Assembly (NCBI RefSeq): GCF_012641365.1
Contig: NZ_JABAIM010000002.1
Coordinates: 1-64,000, forward strand
Reading direction: 5' to 3'
Source of the DNA: Leeia aquatica
GTDB lineage: Bacteria; Pseudomonadota; Gammaproteobacteria; Burkholderiales; Leeiaceae
Length of the DNA stretch: 64,000 nt
Positions 1-7,760 of this stretch are shown in pieces; position 1 is the stretch's first letter, and every line of letters starts with the position of its first letter. The notes under the pieces are model-generated. The model was given only the letters and a program-made list of their open reading frames with translations. It made no database searches and was not told the DNA's origin. The position numbers were made by a program, and so were the translations under genes.

Positions 1-18
1 CACACTTATCGGCTGTTT

Positions 19-142
19 ATTTGTTAAAGAGCAGTTGCAACCAACTTCAGACTTCGCTAAACTCAGCAGCTTTTCGCTTCGTTTCGTCGTCTGCGTCAGC
101 AGCAGAGATGCGAACTATACGCACACCAGCATCAACCGTCAA
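19..142 (-). promoter_or_regulatory. rRNA operon promoter and boxA leader, read leftward
   Basis: Read on the minus strand, there is a -35 TTGACG (142-137), a 17-nt spacer and a -10 TATAGT (119-114), followed by a GC-containing discriminator. About 80 nt downstream is TGCTCTTTAACAAAT (33-19), which matches the boxA antitermination element of bacterial rRNA leaders, and then CCGATAAGTGTG at the window edge. A strong promoter followed by boxA is the standard layout in front of a 16S rRNA gene. The 16S gene itself lies beyond position 1 and is not visible. A boxA also occurs in 16S-23S spacers, but the promoter here favours the operon leader. Confidence 0.8.
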
Positions 143-367
143 CACCCCAACACGCACTTTTTGCAGCACCCCACCACCAAACCAAGACAAACCATTGATG
201 CGGCAGCGTTTATTCAGCAAAAGTTTTTTGCGGCTTCACGGCTTTTCCTCTGCAAAACGTGCTGTGCGGCCAATCCTCACTGGGAATTCGGCCTCAGGAA
301 TGCGCCTTTTGTCTTGGGAAAAGCTCCCAAATCACCCCTCAAGGCTTCTTTCCTGACCCTACATACA
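143..367. other. Non-coding upstream region of the rRNA promoter
   Basis: This 225-bp gap separates the rRNA promoter from the terminator of the SDR gene. I see no convincing gene in it. An A/T-rich tract at about 219-232 lies upstream of the promoter and could serve as a Fis-bound or UP-like activation region, which is inference from position only. Confidence 0.4.
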
Positions 368-393
368 ACAACACCGCCCGAAGGCGGTGTTGT
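368..393 (-). terminator. Intrinsic terminator of the SDR gene
   Basis: A perfect 11-bp stem (368-378 with 383-393) closes on a TTCG tetraloop in the minus-strand reading, the very stable UUCG type. It lies 22 bp after the stop codon of the SDR gene. The T-tract is better on the plus strand (TTGTTTT), so it may stop transcription in both directions. Confidence 0.75.
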
Positions 394-415
394 TTTAATC
401 AAAGCGCATCAACTC

Positions 416-1180
416 TCAAGTACGGGTAATGGTGACGCCACCATCGACCGCCATGGCGGCACCGGTTATGAAACTGGATGCATCCGAGGCAAGATAGAGC
501 GCAGCCTGGGCAATTTCTTCCGGCCGAGCCATTCGCTTTAAAGCATGCAAACCCGCGACGAATGCTTTTGCCTCCGGTGTATTGGCAACCGCTTGGCCCA
601 TCGGGGTATCTGTACCGCCGGCAAGGATGGCATTGGCACGTATACCAACAGGCCCCAGTTCCGCAGCCAGCACCCGGGTTAGCCCAACGATACCCGCTTT
701 TGCTGCCGCATAAGCGGCCATCCCGGGGAAACCGATGTGATGGCCCACAAAGGTGGAGGTAAAGATCAAAGCTCCCTTCCCTCGCTGTTGCATGGCCGGG
801 ATCTGGTATTTAGCACAAAGGAAGGCGCTGGAGAGGTTGGCATTCAGGGTATCGTGCCAGCCTGATTGACTGATGCTCTGGACCGGTCCCATTGCGCCCA
901 ATGCACCTGCATTGTTGAATGCCACATCCAGCCCACCAAAACACGTTACCGCAGTGTCAACCAATCGTGCCGCAGTCTCTTCTTCCGTAATGTCGCCCGC
1001 GACGGCAACCGCCTCCCCATGCTGCTGCGTAATCGCTTTCGCCAATTCGTCCAGCTCGGCCTGTCGGCGGGCGTTGATCACCAGTTTGGCCCCTTCCTGG
1101 GCGAACAGCATGGCCGCTGCGCGCCCGATACCGGAACTGGCTCCAGTGATGATGACGACTTTTCCGTCTAATTGCCCCAC
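416..1180 (-). CDS. SDR-family NAD(P)-dependent oxidoreductase
   Basis: A 254-residue classical short-chain dehydrogenase/reductase. It shows the Rossmann cofactor motif TGASSGIG near residues 13-20, an NNAG motif near residue 90, a catalytic Ser followed by YAAAK, and the C-terminal DGG of many family members. It probably reduces or oxidises a small alcohol or ketone in the cytoplasm, but the substrate cannot be read from the sequence. The start is GTG at 1180, supported by GGAGG five bases upstream (1190-1186). The gene stands alone between the rRNA promoter and tldD, with its own terminator. Confidence 0.85.
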   Translation of the reverse strand: MGQLDGKVVIITGASSGIGRAAAMLFAQEGAKLVINARRQAELDELAKAITQQHGEAVAVAGDITEEETAARLVDTAVTCFGGLDVAFNNAGALGAMGPVQSISQSGWHDTLNANLSSAFLCAKYQIPAMQQRGKGALIFTSTFVGHHIGFPGMAAYAAAKAGIVGLTRVLAAELGPVGIRANAILAGGTDTPMGQAVANTPEAKAFVAGLHALKRMARPEEIAQAALYLASDASSFITGAAMAVDGGVTITRT

Positions 1181-1256
1181 TTCAACCTCCGTCTTTAAAT
1201 CATGTCATGGAGGTTGCAGTCTAGGGGCAGCCCTGACAGCAGGGCATTCCGCTTCT

Positions 1257-1305
1257 TGCTGGATTAGCGACGTTCCAGGCCTTATTGCCGGAGCGCAATC
1301 CAGCA
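1257..1305 (-). other. Inverted repeats downstream of tldD
   Basis: TGCTGGATT at 1257-1265 is mirrored by AATCCAGCA at 1297-1305, and a smaller hairpin (GCCCTG/CAGGGC) sits at 1230-1245. Both lie between the tldD stop and the SDR promoter. Neither has a clear T-tract on the minus strand, so they may be end-of-transcript structures but are not typical intrinsic terminators. Confidence 0.3.
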
Positions 1306-1317
1306 GGACGTTGCAGG

Positions 1318-2778
1318 TTAAACGGTGCCGCCGACGGTCAAACCATCAATGCGCAGGGTGGGCTGACCGACCCCCACCGGCACACTCTGCCCTTCCTTGC
1401 CGCAGACGCCCACGCCGGTATCCAGCTGCATGTCGTTACCGATCATGGAGATGCGGTTCATGGCCTCCGGGCCATTGCCGATCAAGGTTGCGCCTTTGAC
1501 CGGGTAAGCCAGTTTGCCGTTTTCGATCTTCCAGGCTTCGTTGGCCGAGAACACGAACTTGCCACTGGTAATATCGACCTGCCCACCGCCAAAGTTGACC
1601 GCATAGAGGCCGTCCTTGACTGAGGCGATGATTTCCTCTGCCGGGGTGTGGCCTGCCAGCATATAGGTATTGGTCATGCGCGGCATGGGTAGGTGAGCAT
1701 AGGACTCGCGGCGACCATTGCCGGTGGCTGCTACACCCATCAGGCGGGCATTCAGGGTGTCCTGGATGTAGCCTTTAAGAATACCGTCCTCAATCAAGGT
1801 GGTGCACTGCGTCGGGGTACCTTCGTCGTCGATGGAGAGCGAACCACGGCGCTGCGCCAGCGTGCCATCGTCAACGACAGTCACCCCTTTGGCGGCAACC
1901 TGCTGACCAATGCGGCCGGAGAAGGCGGAGCTGCCTTTGCGGTTGAAATCGCCTTCCAAGCCATGCCCAACGGCCTCGTGCAGCAGCACACCGGGCCAGC
2001 CCGGTCCCAGCACCACCGTCATCTGTCCTGCAGGCGCAGGGCGGGCATCGAGGTTGGTGATGGCTTCTTTGACTGCACGGCTGGCATAGCCCTGCAAGAC
2101 TTCGTCTGTAAACCAGGCAAAATCAAAACGGCCACCCCCACCGGCGCTGGCCTGCTCGCGCCGACCATTCTGCTCGACGATCACCTGGATATTGACCCGT
2201 ACCAGAGGGCGAACATCGCCAGCACGAACGCCATCGGCGCGCGCCACATAGACCACATCGTACTCAGCGGCCATGCTGGCCATCACTTGCTTGACGCGGG
2301 GATCCAGCGCGCGCGCCATCTGTTCCAGGCGCTCCAGCAGGGCTACCTTCTCCGCCGCCTCCAGGCTGACAATCGGATCCAGTGGCAGATACAGACCTCG
2401 CCCGGACTGGCGGAACAGCTGCGGCGCAATCTTGCTTTGACCGTGCCGGGCAATGGCACGTGTCGCCTGAGCAGCCTGACGCAATGCCGGCAGGCTGATT
2501 TCATCGGAATAGGCGAAGGCGGTCTTGTCGCCACTCACCACCCGCACGCCTACCCCTTGGTCGATGCTATAGCTGCCCGCCTTGACGATGCCCTCGTCCA
2601 GCGACCAGCCTTCAGAGCGGGTGTACTGAAAGTAGAGGTCGGCGTAGTCGGCATCATGACTCATGATGTCCGCAAACACGTGCTCCAGCGCCGATTCATC
2701 CAGCTGGTTGGGGTGCAGCAGTTGTGCCGCAGCATGTTCAATCAGGTCCGCTGGCGTATGCGTAGCAGCAAGGCTCAT
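1318..2778 (-). CDS. tldD: Metalloprotease TldD
   Basis: A 486-residue TldD subunit of the TldD/TldE (PmbA) metalloprotease, which in enterobacteria processes microcin precursors and degrades CcdA antitoxin. The zinc-binding motif HEAVGHGLE is intact. Length and N-terminus (MSLAATHT, then DYADLYFQ) fit E. coli TldD (481 residues). The reading frame is open further upstream, and ATG codons exist at 2793 and 2778; I prefer 2778 from family length, though no strong ribosome site marks either. The gene follows the nitrilase gene by 35 bp in what looks like a yhdP-nit-tldD unit. The partner pmbA is 20 kb away. Confidence 0.93.
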   Translation of the reverse strand: MSLAATHTPADLIEHAAAQLLHPNQLDESALEHVFADIMSHDADYADLYFQYTRSEGWSLDEGIVKAGSYSIDQGVGVRVVSGDKTAFAYSDEISLPALRQAAQATRAIARHGQSKIAPQLFRQSGRGLYLPLDPIVSLEAAEKVALLERLEQMARALDPRVKQVMASMAAEYDVVYVARADGVRAGDVRPLVRVNIQVIVEQNGRREQASAGGGGRFDFAWFTDEVLQGYASRAVKEAITNLDARPAPAGQMTVVLGPGWPGVLLHEAVGHGLEGDFNRKGSSAFSGRIGQQVAAKGVTVVDDGTLAQRRGSLSIDDEGTPTQCTTLIEDGILKGYIQDTLNARLMGVAATGNGRRESYAHLPMPRMTNTYMLAGHTPAEEIIASVKDGLYAVNFGGGQVDITSGKFVFSANEAWKIENGKLAYPVKGATLIGNGPEAMNRISMIGNDMQLDTGVGVCGKEGQSVPVGVGQPTLRIDGLTVGGTV

Positions 2779-2813
2779 GGTTACAGTATCCATTACATTA
2801 AGTTTGATGTGGC

Positions 2814-3629
2814 TCAGCCCAGCACCCGATGGGCCAGCGCAGGCAAATTGCTGCGGACCTCTTCCAGACGTTCCGGGTTCAGTGTGGCAAGCGCCATGCC
2901 CTCGCCCTCTTCCCACAAGGCCAGTACCTCGCCCCAAGGGTCAATCACCATGCTGTGTCCAAAGGTTTCACGCCCGTTCTGATGCAGGCCACCCTGCCCG
3001 GATGCAATCACGAAACACTGGTTCTCAATGGCTCGGGCGCGCAGCAAGACCTCCCAATGTTTCTGCCCGGTGGTGCGGGTAAAGGCTGCCGGAACAATCA
3101 GGATGTCGATGCGCCCCATCTGGCGGAACAGCTCAGGAAAACGGATATCGTAGCAGATGGCGAGCCCGATGCGGCCAAAGGGGGTATCCAGCACGGTTAC
3201 TGCGTCACCGGCTTCAATACTGCTGGATTCATTGTAGGACTCAGCCCCCTTCTGAAAACCAAACAGGTGAATCTTGTCGTAGCGGCAGACCTGCTCGCCC
3301 TGCGCATTGAACACCAGCAGACTGTTACGCACCTTGTCCGGGTGGCTGGACTGCAGCGGCAAGGTGCCTGCTGCCAGCCAGACCTTGCATTCACGGGCCA
3401 GCTCTGCGCAGAACGTCTGCATCCGGCCCTGCCCTGCAGGTTCGGCAATATGCACCTTGTCCTGATCATGCTGCCCCATCAGTACAAAGTACTCCGGCAA
3501 CACCACCAGCTGTGCGCCTAGGGCCGCTGCCTGGCGTACCAGACGGGCAGCCGCAGCCAGATTACCCTCTACGTCGGTTCCCGCCACCATCTGGATACTG
3601 GCGACACTGCAGCGTTGCGTCATGCTCAT
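2814..3629 (-). CDS. Carbon-nitrogen hydrolase, Nit1/Nit2-type amidase
   Basis: A 271-residue nitrilase-superfamily amidase. The Glu-Lys-Cys triad is visible as LPEYF, RYDKIHLF and GLAICYDIRFPEL. The last motif is typical of the Nit branch, which includes deaminated glutathione amidase and omega-amidase, so a metabolite-repair role is likely. The start at 3629 (MSMTQRCSV) has a GAGGA site six bases upstream; ATGs at 3635 and 3623 are alternatives. The gene lies 39 bp after yhdP and just before tldD, a common betaproteobacterial order. Confidence 0.9.
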   Translation of the reverse strand: MSMTQRCSVASIQMVAGTDVEGNLAAAARLVRQAAALGAQLVVLPEYFVLMGQHDQDKVHIAEPAGQGRMQTFCAELARECKVWLAAGTLPLQSSHPDKVRNSLLVFNAQGEQVCRYDKIHLFGFQKGAESYNESSSIEAGDAVTVLDTPFGRIGLAICYDIRFPELFRQMGRIDILIVPAAFTRTTGQKHWEVLLRARAIENQCFVIASGQGGLHQNGRETFGHSMVIDPWGEVLALWEEGEGMALATLNPERLEEVRSNLPALAHRVLG

Positions 3630-3668
3630 GGACATCCTCGTATTCATTGTCTGGCGGCCCATGCCACC

Positions 3669-6600
3669 TTATTTACTGGTAACCGGCTTATCAGTCTTTT
3701 GCCCATCGCCAGTCTTGACCACATTGGGATTACTCCACGGGCCGGTCACATCATATTCAAACGCCACCATCTGGCCGATGGGGTCGCGCAGGATCTTTTG
3801 CAACAGGAAGGCCGCCAGACCCGCCACCGGGTTGGACAAAGCCAGACCCGCAGCCACCGATACGCTATCCCCCACCACCGGCACCACCCGTACATGCAAG
3901 GTCTGGGTTTCCCGTACCAGATCAATATCGCCACGCAGCACCACACCCGCGACCGGGCTGGTCAACTTGAAGTCATCCGTGTGCATCACACCTTGCTGTA
4001 CGCGAGCTGATGCCGTGATTTCATCAAAGCCCAAACCGTCACTGAACACATCACGGAAGTCCAGCGCGATCCGCCGAGGCAGCGCCTGCAGCGACAGCAC
4101 GCCCAGCAGTCGCCCGGCACCGGGGTCCAGCTTGACGAACTGCCCCTCCCTGGCCTGCAAGGTCAGCTTGCCCGCCAGGGTCGGAATATTCGGCTCGAAC
4201 GGGCTGCCCGCCCAGGCCAGTTGCCCTTCCAGCACCGCTTTGCCGCGTTTGAGCGTATTGGGGTAGCCCAGCCGGTCCAGCAAAGCGCCCGCGTCCGACG
4301 TGTCAATCTTCAGATTGATCTTCAGGACGGAATTGGGCGCATTATCCTGCCACTGGCCATCCATGCTCAACACCGCTTCCGGCACGGTCAGGCGTACCTG
4401 CTGCAAGCGCCAGTCCTCACCGTCCGGCCGCGCCAGCGCCTTCAGTTCCCCGAGCTGCTTATCGCCATATTGAAACTGGGCCACTTCAATGTCCAGCGCC
4501 GGGGGCTGCCTGGACTTCTTACCTTCTGACAAACCCTTGGTCACTGTATCCTGCTGCTTTGGCAATGCCAGCCGCTTGAGGCGCGCCACCACCAAGCCGT
4601 CCTTTTCCGGCAGCCAGTCCACCCGACCTTCCAGCTCACGGGCGCTGACCTGTGCGGTCCAGCGCGGCGACTCCTGCTTGGGTCCGTAACGTGTCTGGCT
4701 AGCCTTGACCTGCACGTCGTGCCAGATACGGCCTGCCGCCTCCAACTCGGTCACACCCGCCTGCACCTGCTGCACCGGCAAGCTGCTACCAGAGGGCTCC
4801 GCTTGAAGCAGCTCAATCCAGGCATCCATATCCAGCCTGGCCAGATTACCCATCACCGTCAGGCCAGGCGTCGCATGTAATTCAGGCACCCCGCTCACCT
4901 TGCCCAATTGAATGCTGGCGCGTTCCAGCTTGCCATCCTGTTGTCGCATACTGGCGGCAAGCAGCGTCCCCAGACGGATATTCCAGCGGGTGGCGTCATC
5001 ATTCATCGGTAGCCGCTCCAGCTGCAGCGGCAAACTCTCTGCTGCAGCTTTACGCATTGGTTGAGGCAAATCAATGGCAAGCCCTTGCAAGGTGCTGCTG
5101 ATACGCACATCGGTACGGCGCTTGTTCAGGGCAATCAGGGCTTGCCAGTCGGTCTCACCCTGCAAGGCATGCTCGAATGGCAGCTCAAACTGCTGGCGCA
5201 AGGCTGCCGCACCGGCACGACCACTGCCGGACAAGCGCACCGTGCCACTTGCATCGGTATTGGCCACAAAGCTGGCGGGATGGCCCAATACCATGGCCCG
5301 CCCGCCCTGCAGGCCAAACGTTTTTTCGGTAAACAGCAAGGTCCCTTCGGCGCGGTCAATCACCGGAATGGACGGGTTGATCTGCAGCCGGTTGTTCTGG
5401 AAGCGCAAGGCCCCATTGACACTGGTATCCACCGCGTGGCGAAGCGGCACCTTGATCTGCAGCTGCAAGGTGGCATCGCCTTTCGCCACTGCATCATCCA
5501 GCAAATCGCCCACCACTTCTTTCACCGGGCTTTTTTGCGCGTAATCCAGATACGCGGCCATCGGCCCATTCACCGTACCCTCTACGGTCAGCAGCTCGGC
5601 ATGTGACAGCGCCCCGATTTTGGCCTCAGCCTGCTGCACCTGGGTACCCATGATGCGCGCCTGGCGGGCACGCACCGTCATCACGTCGCCGAGGAATTCT
5701 ATTTCCCCCTGAATCTGCTCCACCTTCGGCCAGGACGGGTTGAACTGCATCAGCACGTTTTCGGCACGGGCTGTAATGTGGAACAGGCCTTTTTTCTTGT
5801 CGAAAGGAAACTCATCCAGCCGCCCGGTCAACTGCAGGCGGCCGTCCACCCCACGTCCTTGCAGCAGGCTGGCCTTCAGCCAGTGGCGCGCATCCTCCGC
5901 CGTCACCAGTGGCAGATATTTCCACACGGCGTTGGCCTCGCCCCGCGCCAGCTCACCACGCAAATCGATCCAGCCCGAACCCTTGGCTTCCGTGCGGTAC
6001 TGCCCATGGAACACCCCTTCCAGGTCCGGGCTGCTGAGCTGCAACCGGTCGAGCTGCACGGACCACTGCCCATCCGGCTGCCGCAACCAGCCTGCGTTCA
6101 GCTGCAAACGATCAATAGGTAAAGGCACTTCAAACACACCCGGCAACGCAAGCGACTGCTTGCCACTCTGCAAGGCCAGTTCACCCTGGTTTTCCGTAAT
6201 GCGGATTCGCCCATTCAGATGATCCACACCGGGGACCCCGCGCCAGGCACTGATACCCAGGTCGTCCAGCTGGGCATCCGCCGAGTAATGCGCAGGGCGA
6301 CCGCTGCCCTGCCAGGCCAGCTTCACGTCTTTCAGCGCGCCACGCGGGGAGAGCCCATTGAGCCAGTCTGGCAGGGGCGCGGGTAACGGGAAGTAAGCCG
6401 CAAGACGGGCAAACGGGCTGAGCGGCAGCGCCACTGCGGTCAGCGTGCCCCCTTTGATACTGCGCGGCCCATCACGCAGCAGCGTCAGGTCCAGCGACAA
6501 GGGCGGCAGGCTGGTGCCATCCCGTAAATCAAAGCGCAGGTCATTGGTCTTGACTTGCAAGCGATCTGTCGCCAGCGCCCAATACACGCGCCCGCTCAAT

Positions 6601-7589
6601 TGACGCAGGGCCAGCTCAGGGGTGGTCTCCGCCATGCGCAAGCGCACATCACGCAAGGCGACATCAACCGTGGCGTCTGCCACCCGCCCTTGATTGAGTT
6701 TCAACCAGACCTGCACCCCGCCACGCCCCTGGCTGGGTACCCCCTGCGGCAGCTCGCTAACAGGCAGCCAGGTACGCAGCCGCGCCATATCCACATAGTC
6801 TTGCCGCAGGTACAGCTGGCCGGTCCAGTCTTGCCAGTCCTGTACACGCTCCCCTTGCAGATTGGCACGAAAATCCAGCTCTGACGCCAGATCTGCCGGT
6901 GGTGTGCCCCTCACCGCGAGTCGATGACGGCCCAGACGGTTCAACAATGTGACGTCCAGCTTGCTCAGGGTAATGGGGGGGGTGTTCCGTAGCTCATCAA
7001 TCCAGCTCAGCTGCGCGTCCTCAATCCGGATACGCCCCTGCTTGAGCAGCCAGTCTGGAAACGCATTATCGGGTGTGCTTTTGGATCGATTCAGCGGCAA
7101 ACCGGCAAGGTAGATCACGCCATCGCGGCTACGACGGAAATCCAGCGCCGGTTGCTCGACGCGCATGTCAGCAAAACGAATCTCGCCGCTCAGCAGCGAC
7201 CACCACGACAAGGTGGTATCCACCCGCTTCAGCTGAATGGCCGGGCGTTGCTGCGGGTCCAGCATGCGAAAGCCATGCACCACCAGCGTGGGGTTCAGGC
7301 CCTGCCACTCCCCTTCCAGCCGGTCCAGTTGAACCGGAATGCCGATAGACGCCGTCAGCTTGTCGGCAATCCACGGGCGGTAATCATCAATATGCGGCAG
7401 CAACCAGTAGCGTAAACCGCCGATCAGCGCAAACAGCAGGAATACCAGCAGCAATAGCAGACGCCACAACCAGCGCCCGTGCCAGCGCAGCACCCGCTGT
7501 GGCAGGCGATGCCAGCCCCGCCGGTGCATGACGGCAGGCAGCTCCGTCTCGGCAGGCTCGGTGGGCAAGGTTTCGGGCAGCGAAGTCAA
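3669..7589 (-). CDS. yhdP: YhdP-family AsmA-like envelope protein
   Basis: A very large protein (1306 residues) with one transmembrane helix near residues 41-63 and a long, mostly beta-strand periplasmic part ending in an AsmA-like C-terminal region. This matches the YhdP family (TIGR02099). In E. coli, YhdP, TamB and YdbH bridge the inner and outer membranes and move phospholipid outward. The listed start is TTG at 7589 with no clear ribosome site; ATG at 7529 would remove 20 residues without touching the helix. The gene is divergent from glnE and heads the yhdP-nit-tldD run. Confidence 0.88.
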   Translation of the reverse strand: MTSLPETLPTEPAETELPAVMHRRGWHRLPQRVLRWHGRWLWRLLLLLVFLLFALIGGLRYWLLPHIDDYRPWIADKLTASIGIPVQLDRLEGEWQGLNPTLVVHGFRMLDPQQRPAIQLKRVDTTLSWWSLLSGEIRFADMRVEQPALDFRRSRDGVIYLAGLPLNRSKSTPDNAFPDWLLKQGRIRIEDAQLSWIDELRNTPPITLSKLDVTLLNRLGRHRLAVRGTPPADLASELDFRANLQGERVQDWQDWTGQLYLRQDYVDMARLRTWLPVSELPQGVPSQGRGGVQVWLKLNQGRVADATVDVALRDVRLRMAETTPELALRQLSGRVYWALATDRLQVKTNDLRFDLRDGTSLPPLSLDLTLLRDGPRSIKGGTLTAVALPLSPFARLAAYFPLPAPLPDWLNGLSPRGALKDVKLAWQGSGRPAHYSADAQLDDLGISAWRGVPGVDHLNGRIRITENQGELALQSGKQSLALPGVFEVPLPIDRLQLNAGWLRQPDGQWSVQLDRLQLSSPDLEGVFHGQYRTEAKGSGWIDLRGELARGEANAVWKYLPLVTAEDARHWLKASLLQGRGVDGRLQLTGRLDEFPFDKKKGLFHITARAENVLMQFNPSWPKVEQIQGEIEFLGDVMTVRARQARIMGTQVQQAEAKIGALSHAELLTVEGTVNGPMAAYLDYAQKSPVKEVVGDLLDDAVAKGDATLQLQIKVPLRHAVDTSVNGALRFQNNRLQINPSIPVIDRAEGTLLFTEKTFGLQGGRAMVLGHPASFVANTDASGTVRLSGSGRAGAAALRQQFELPFEHALQGETDWQALIALNKRRTDVRISSTLQGLAIDLPQPMRKAAAESLPLQLERLPMNDDATRWNIRLGTLLAASMRQQDGKLERASIQLGKVSGVPELHATPGLTVMGNLARLDMDAWIELLQAEPSGSSLPVQQVQAGVTELEAAGRIWHDVQVKASQTRYGPKQESPRWTAQVSARELEGRVDWLPEKDGLVVARLKRLALPKQQDTVTKGLSEGKKSRQPPALDIEVAQFQYGDKQLGELKALARPDGEDWRLQQVRLTVPEAVLSMDGQWQDNAPNSVLKINLKIDTSDAGALLDRLGYPNTLKRGKAVLEGQLAWAGSPFEPNIPTLAGKLTLQAREGQFVKLDPGAGRLLGVLSLQALPRRIALDFRDVFSDGLGFDEITASARVQQGVMHTDDFKLTSPVAGVVLRGDIDLVRETQTLHVRVVPVVGDSVSVAAGLALSNPVAGLAAFLLQKILRDPIGQMVAFEYDVTGPWSNPNVVKTGDGQKTDKPVTSK

Positions 7590-7700
7590 AATCAGGTCAA
7601 TTCAAGTCACGTCGGTCAAGCCCGCTCAGGAACACCCCGATCCAGGCAGGGCGCAAGCTTATCATTCTTTTGGCTTTCGTCGGCGCGCAATGGTTCCCGG

Positions 7701-7729
7701 CTGACCAATCGCCCAGTGCGCGCTACACT
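7701..7729 (+). promoter_or_regulatory. Candidate glnE promoter
   Basis: A -35 like CTGACC (7701-7706), a 17-nt spacer and a -10 like TACACT (7724-7729) lie 31 bp before the glnE start, in the divergent gap with yhdP. The match is moderate and unproven. Confidence 0.4.
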
Positions 7730-7760
7730 GCTGCCTGAAGACCCCAATCATAGAGCAATC

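Noticed and set aside
1693-2982. Long plus-strand open frame over tldD and the nitrilase gene
   Set aside because: It is antisense to two well-recognised proteins and shows no family features.
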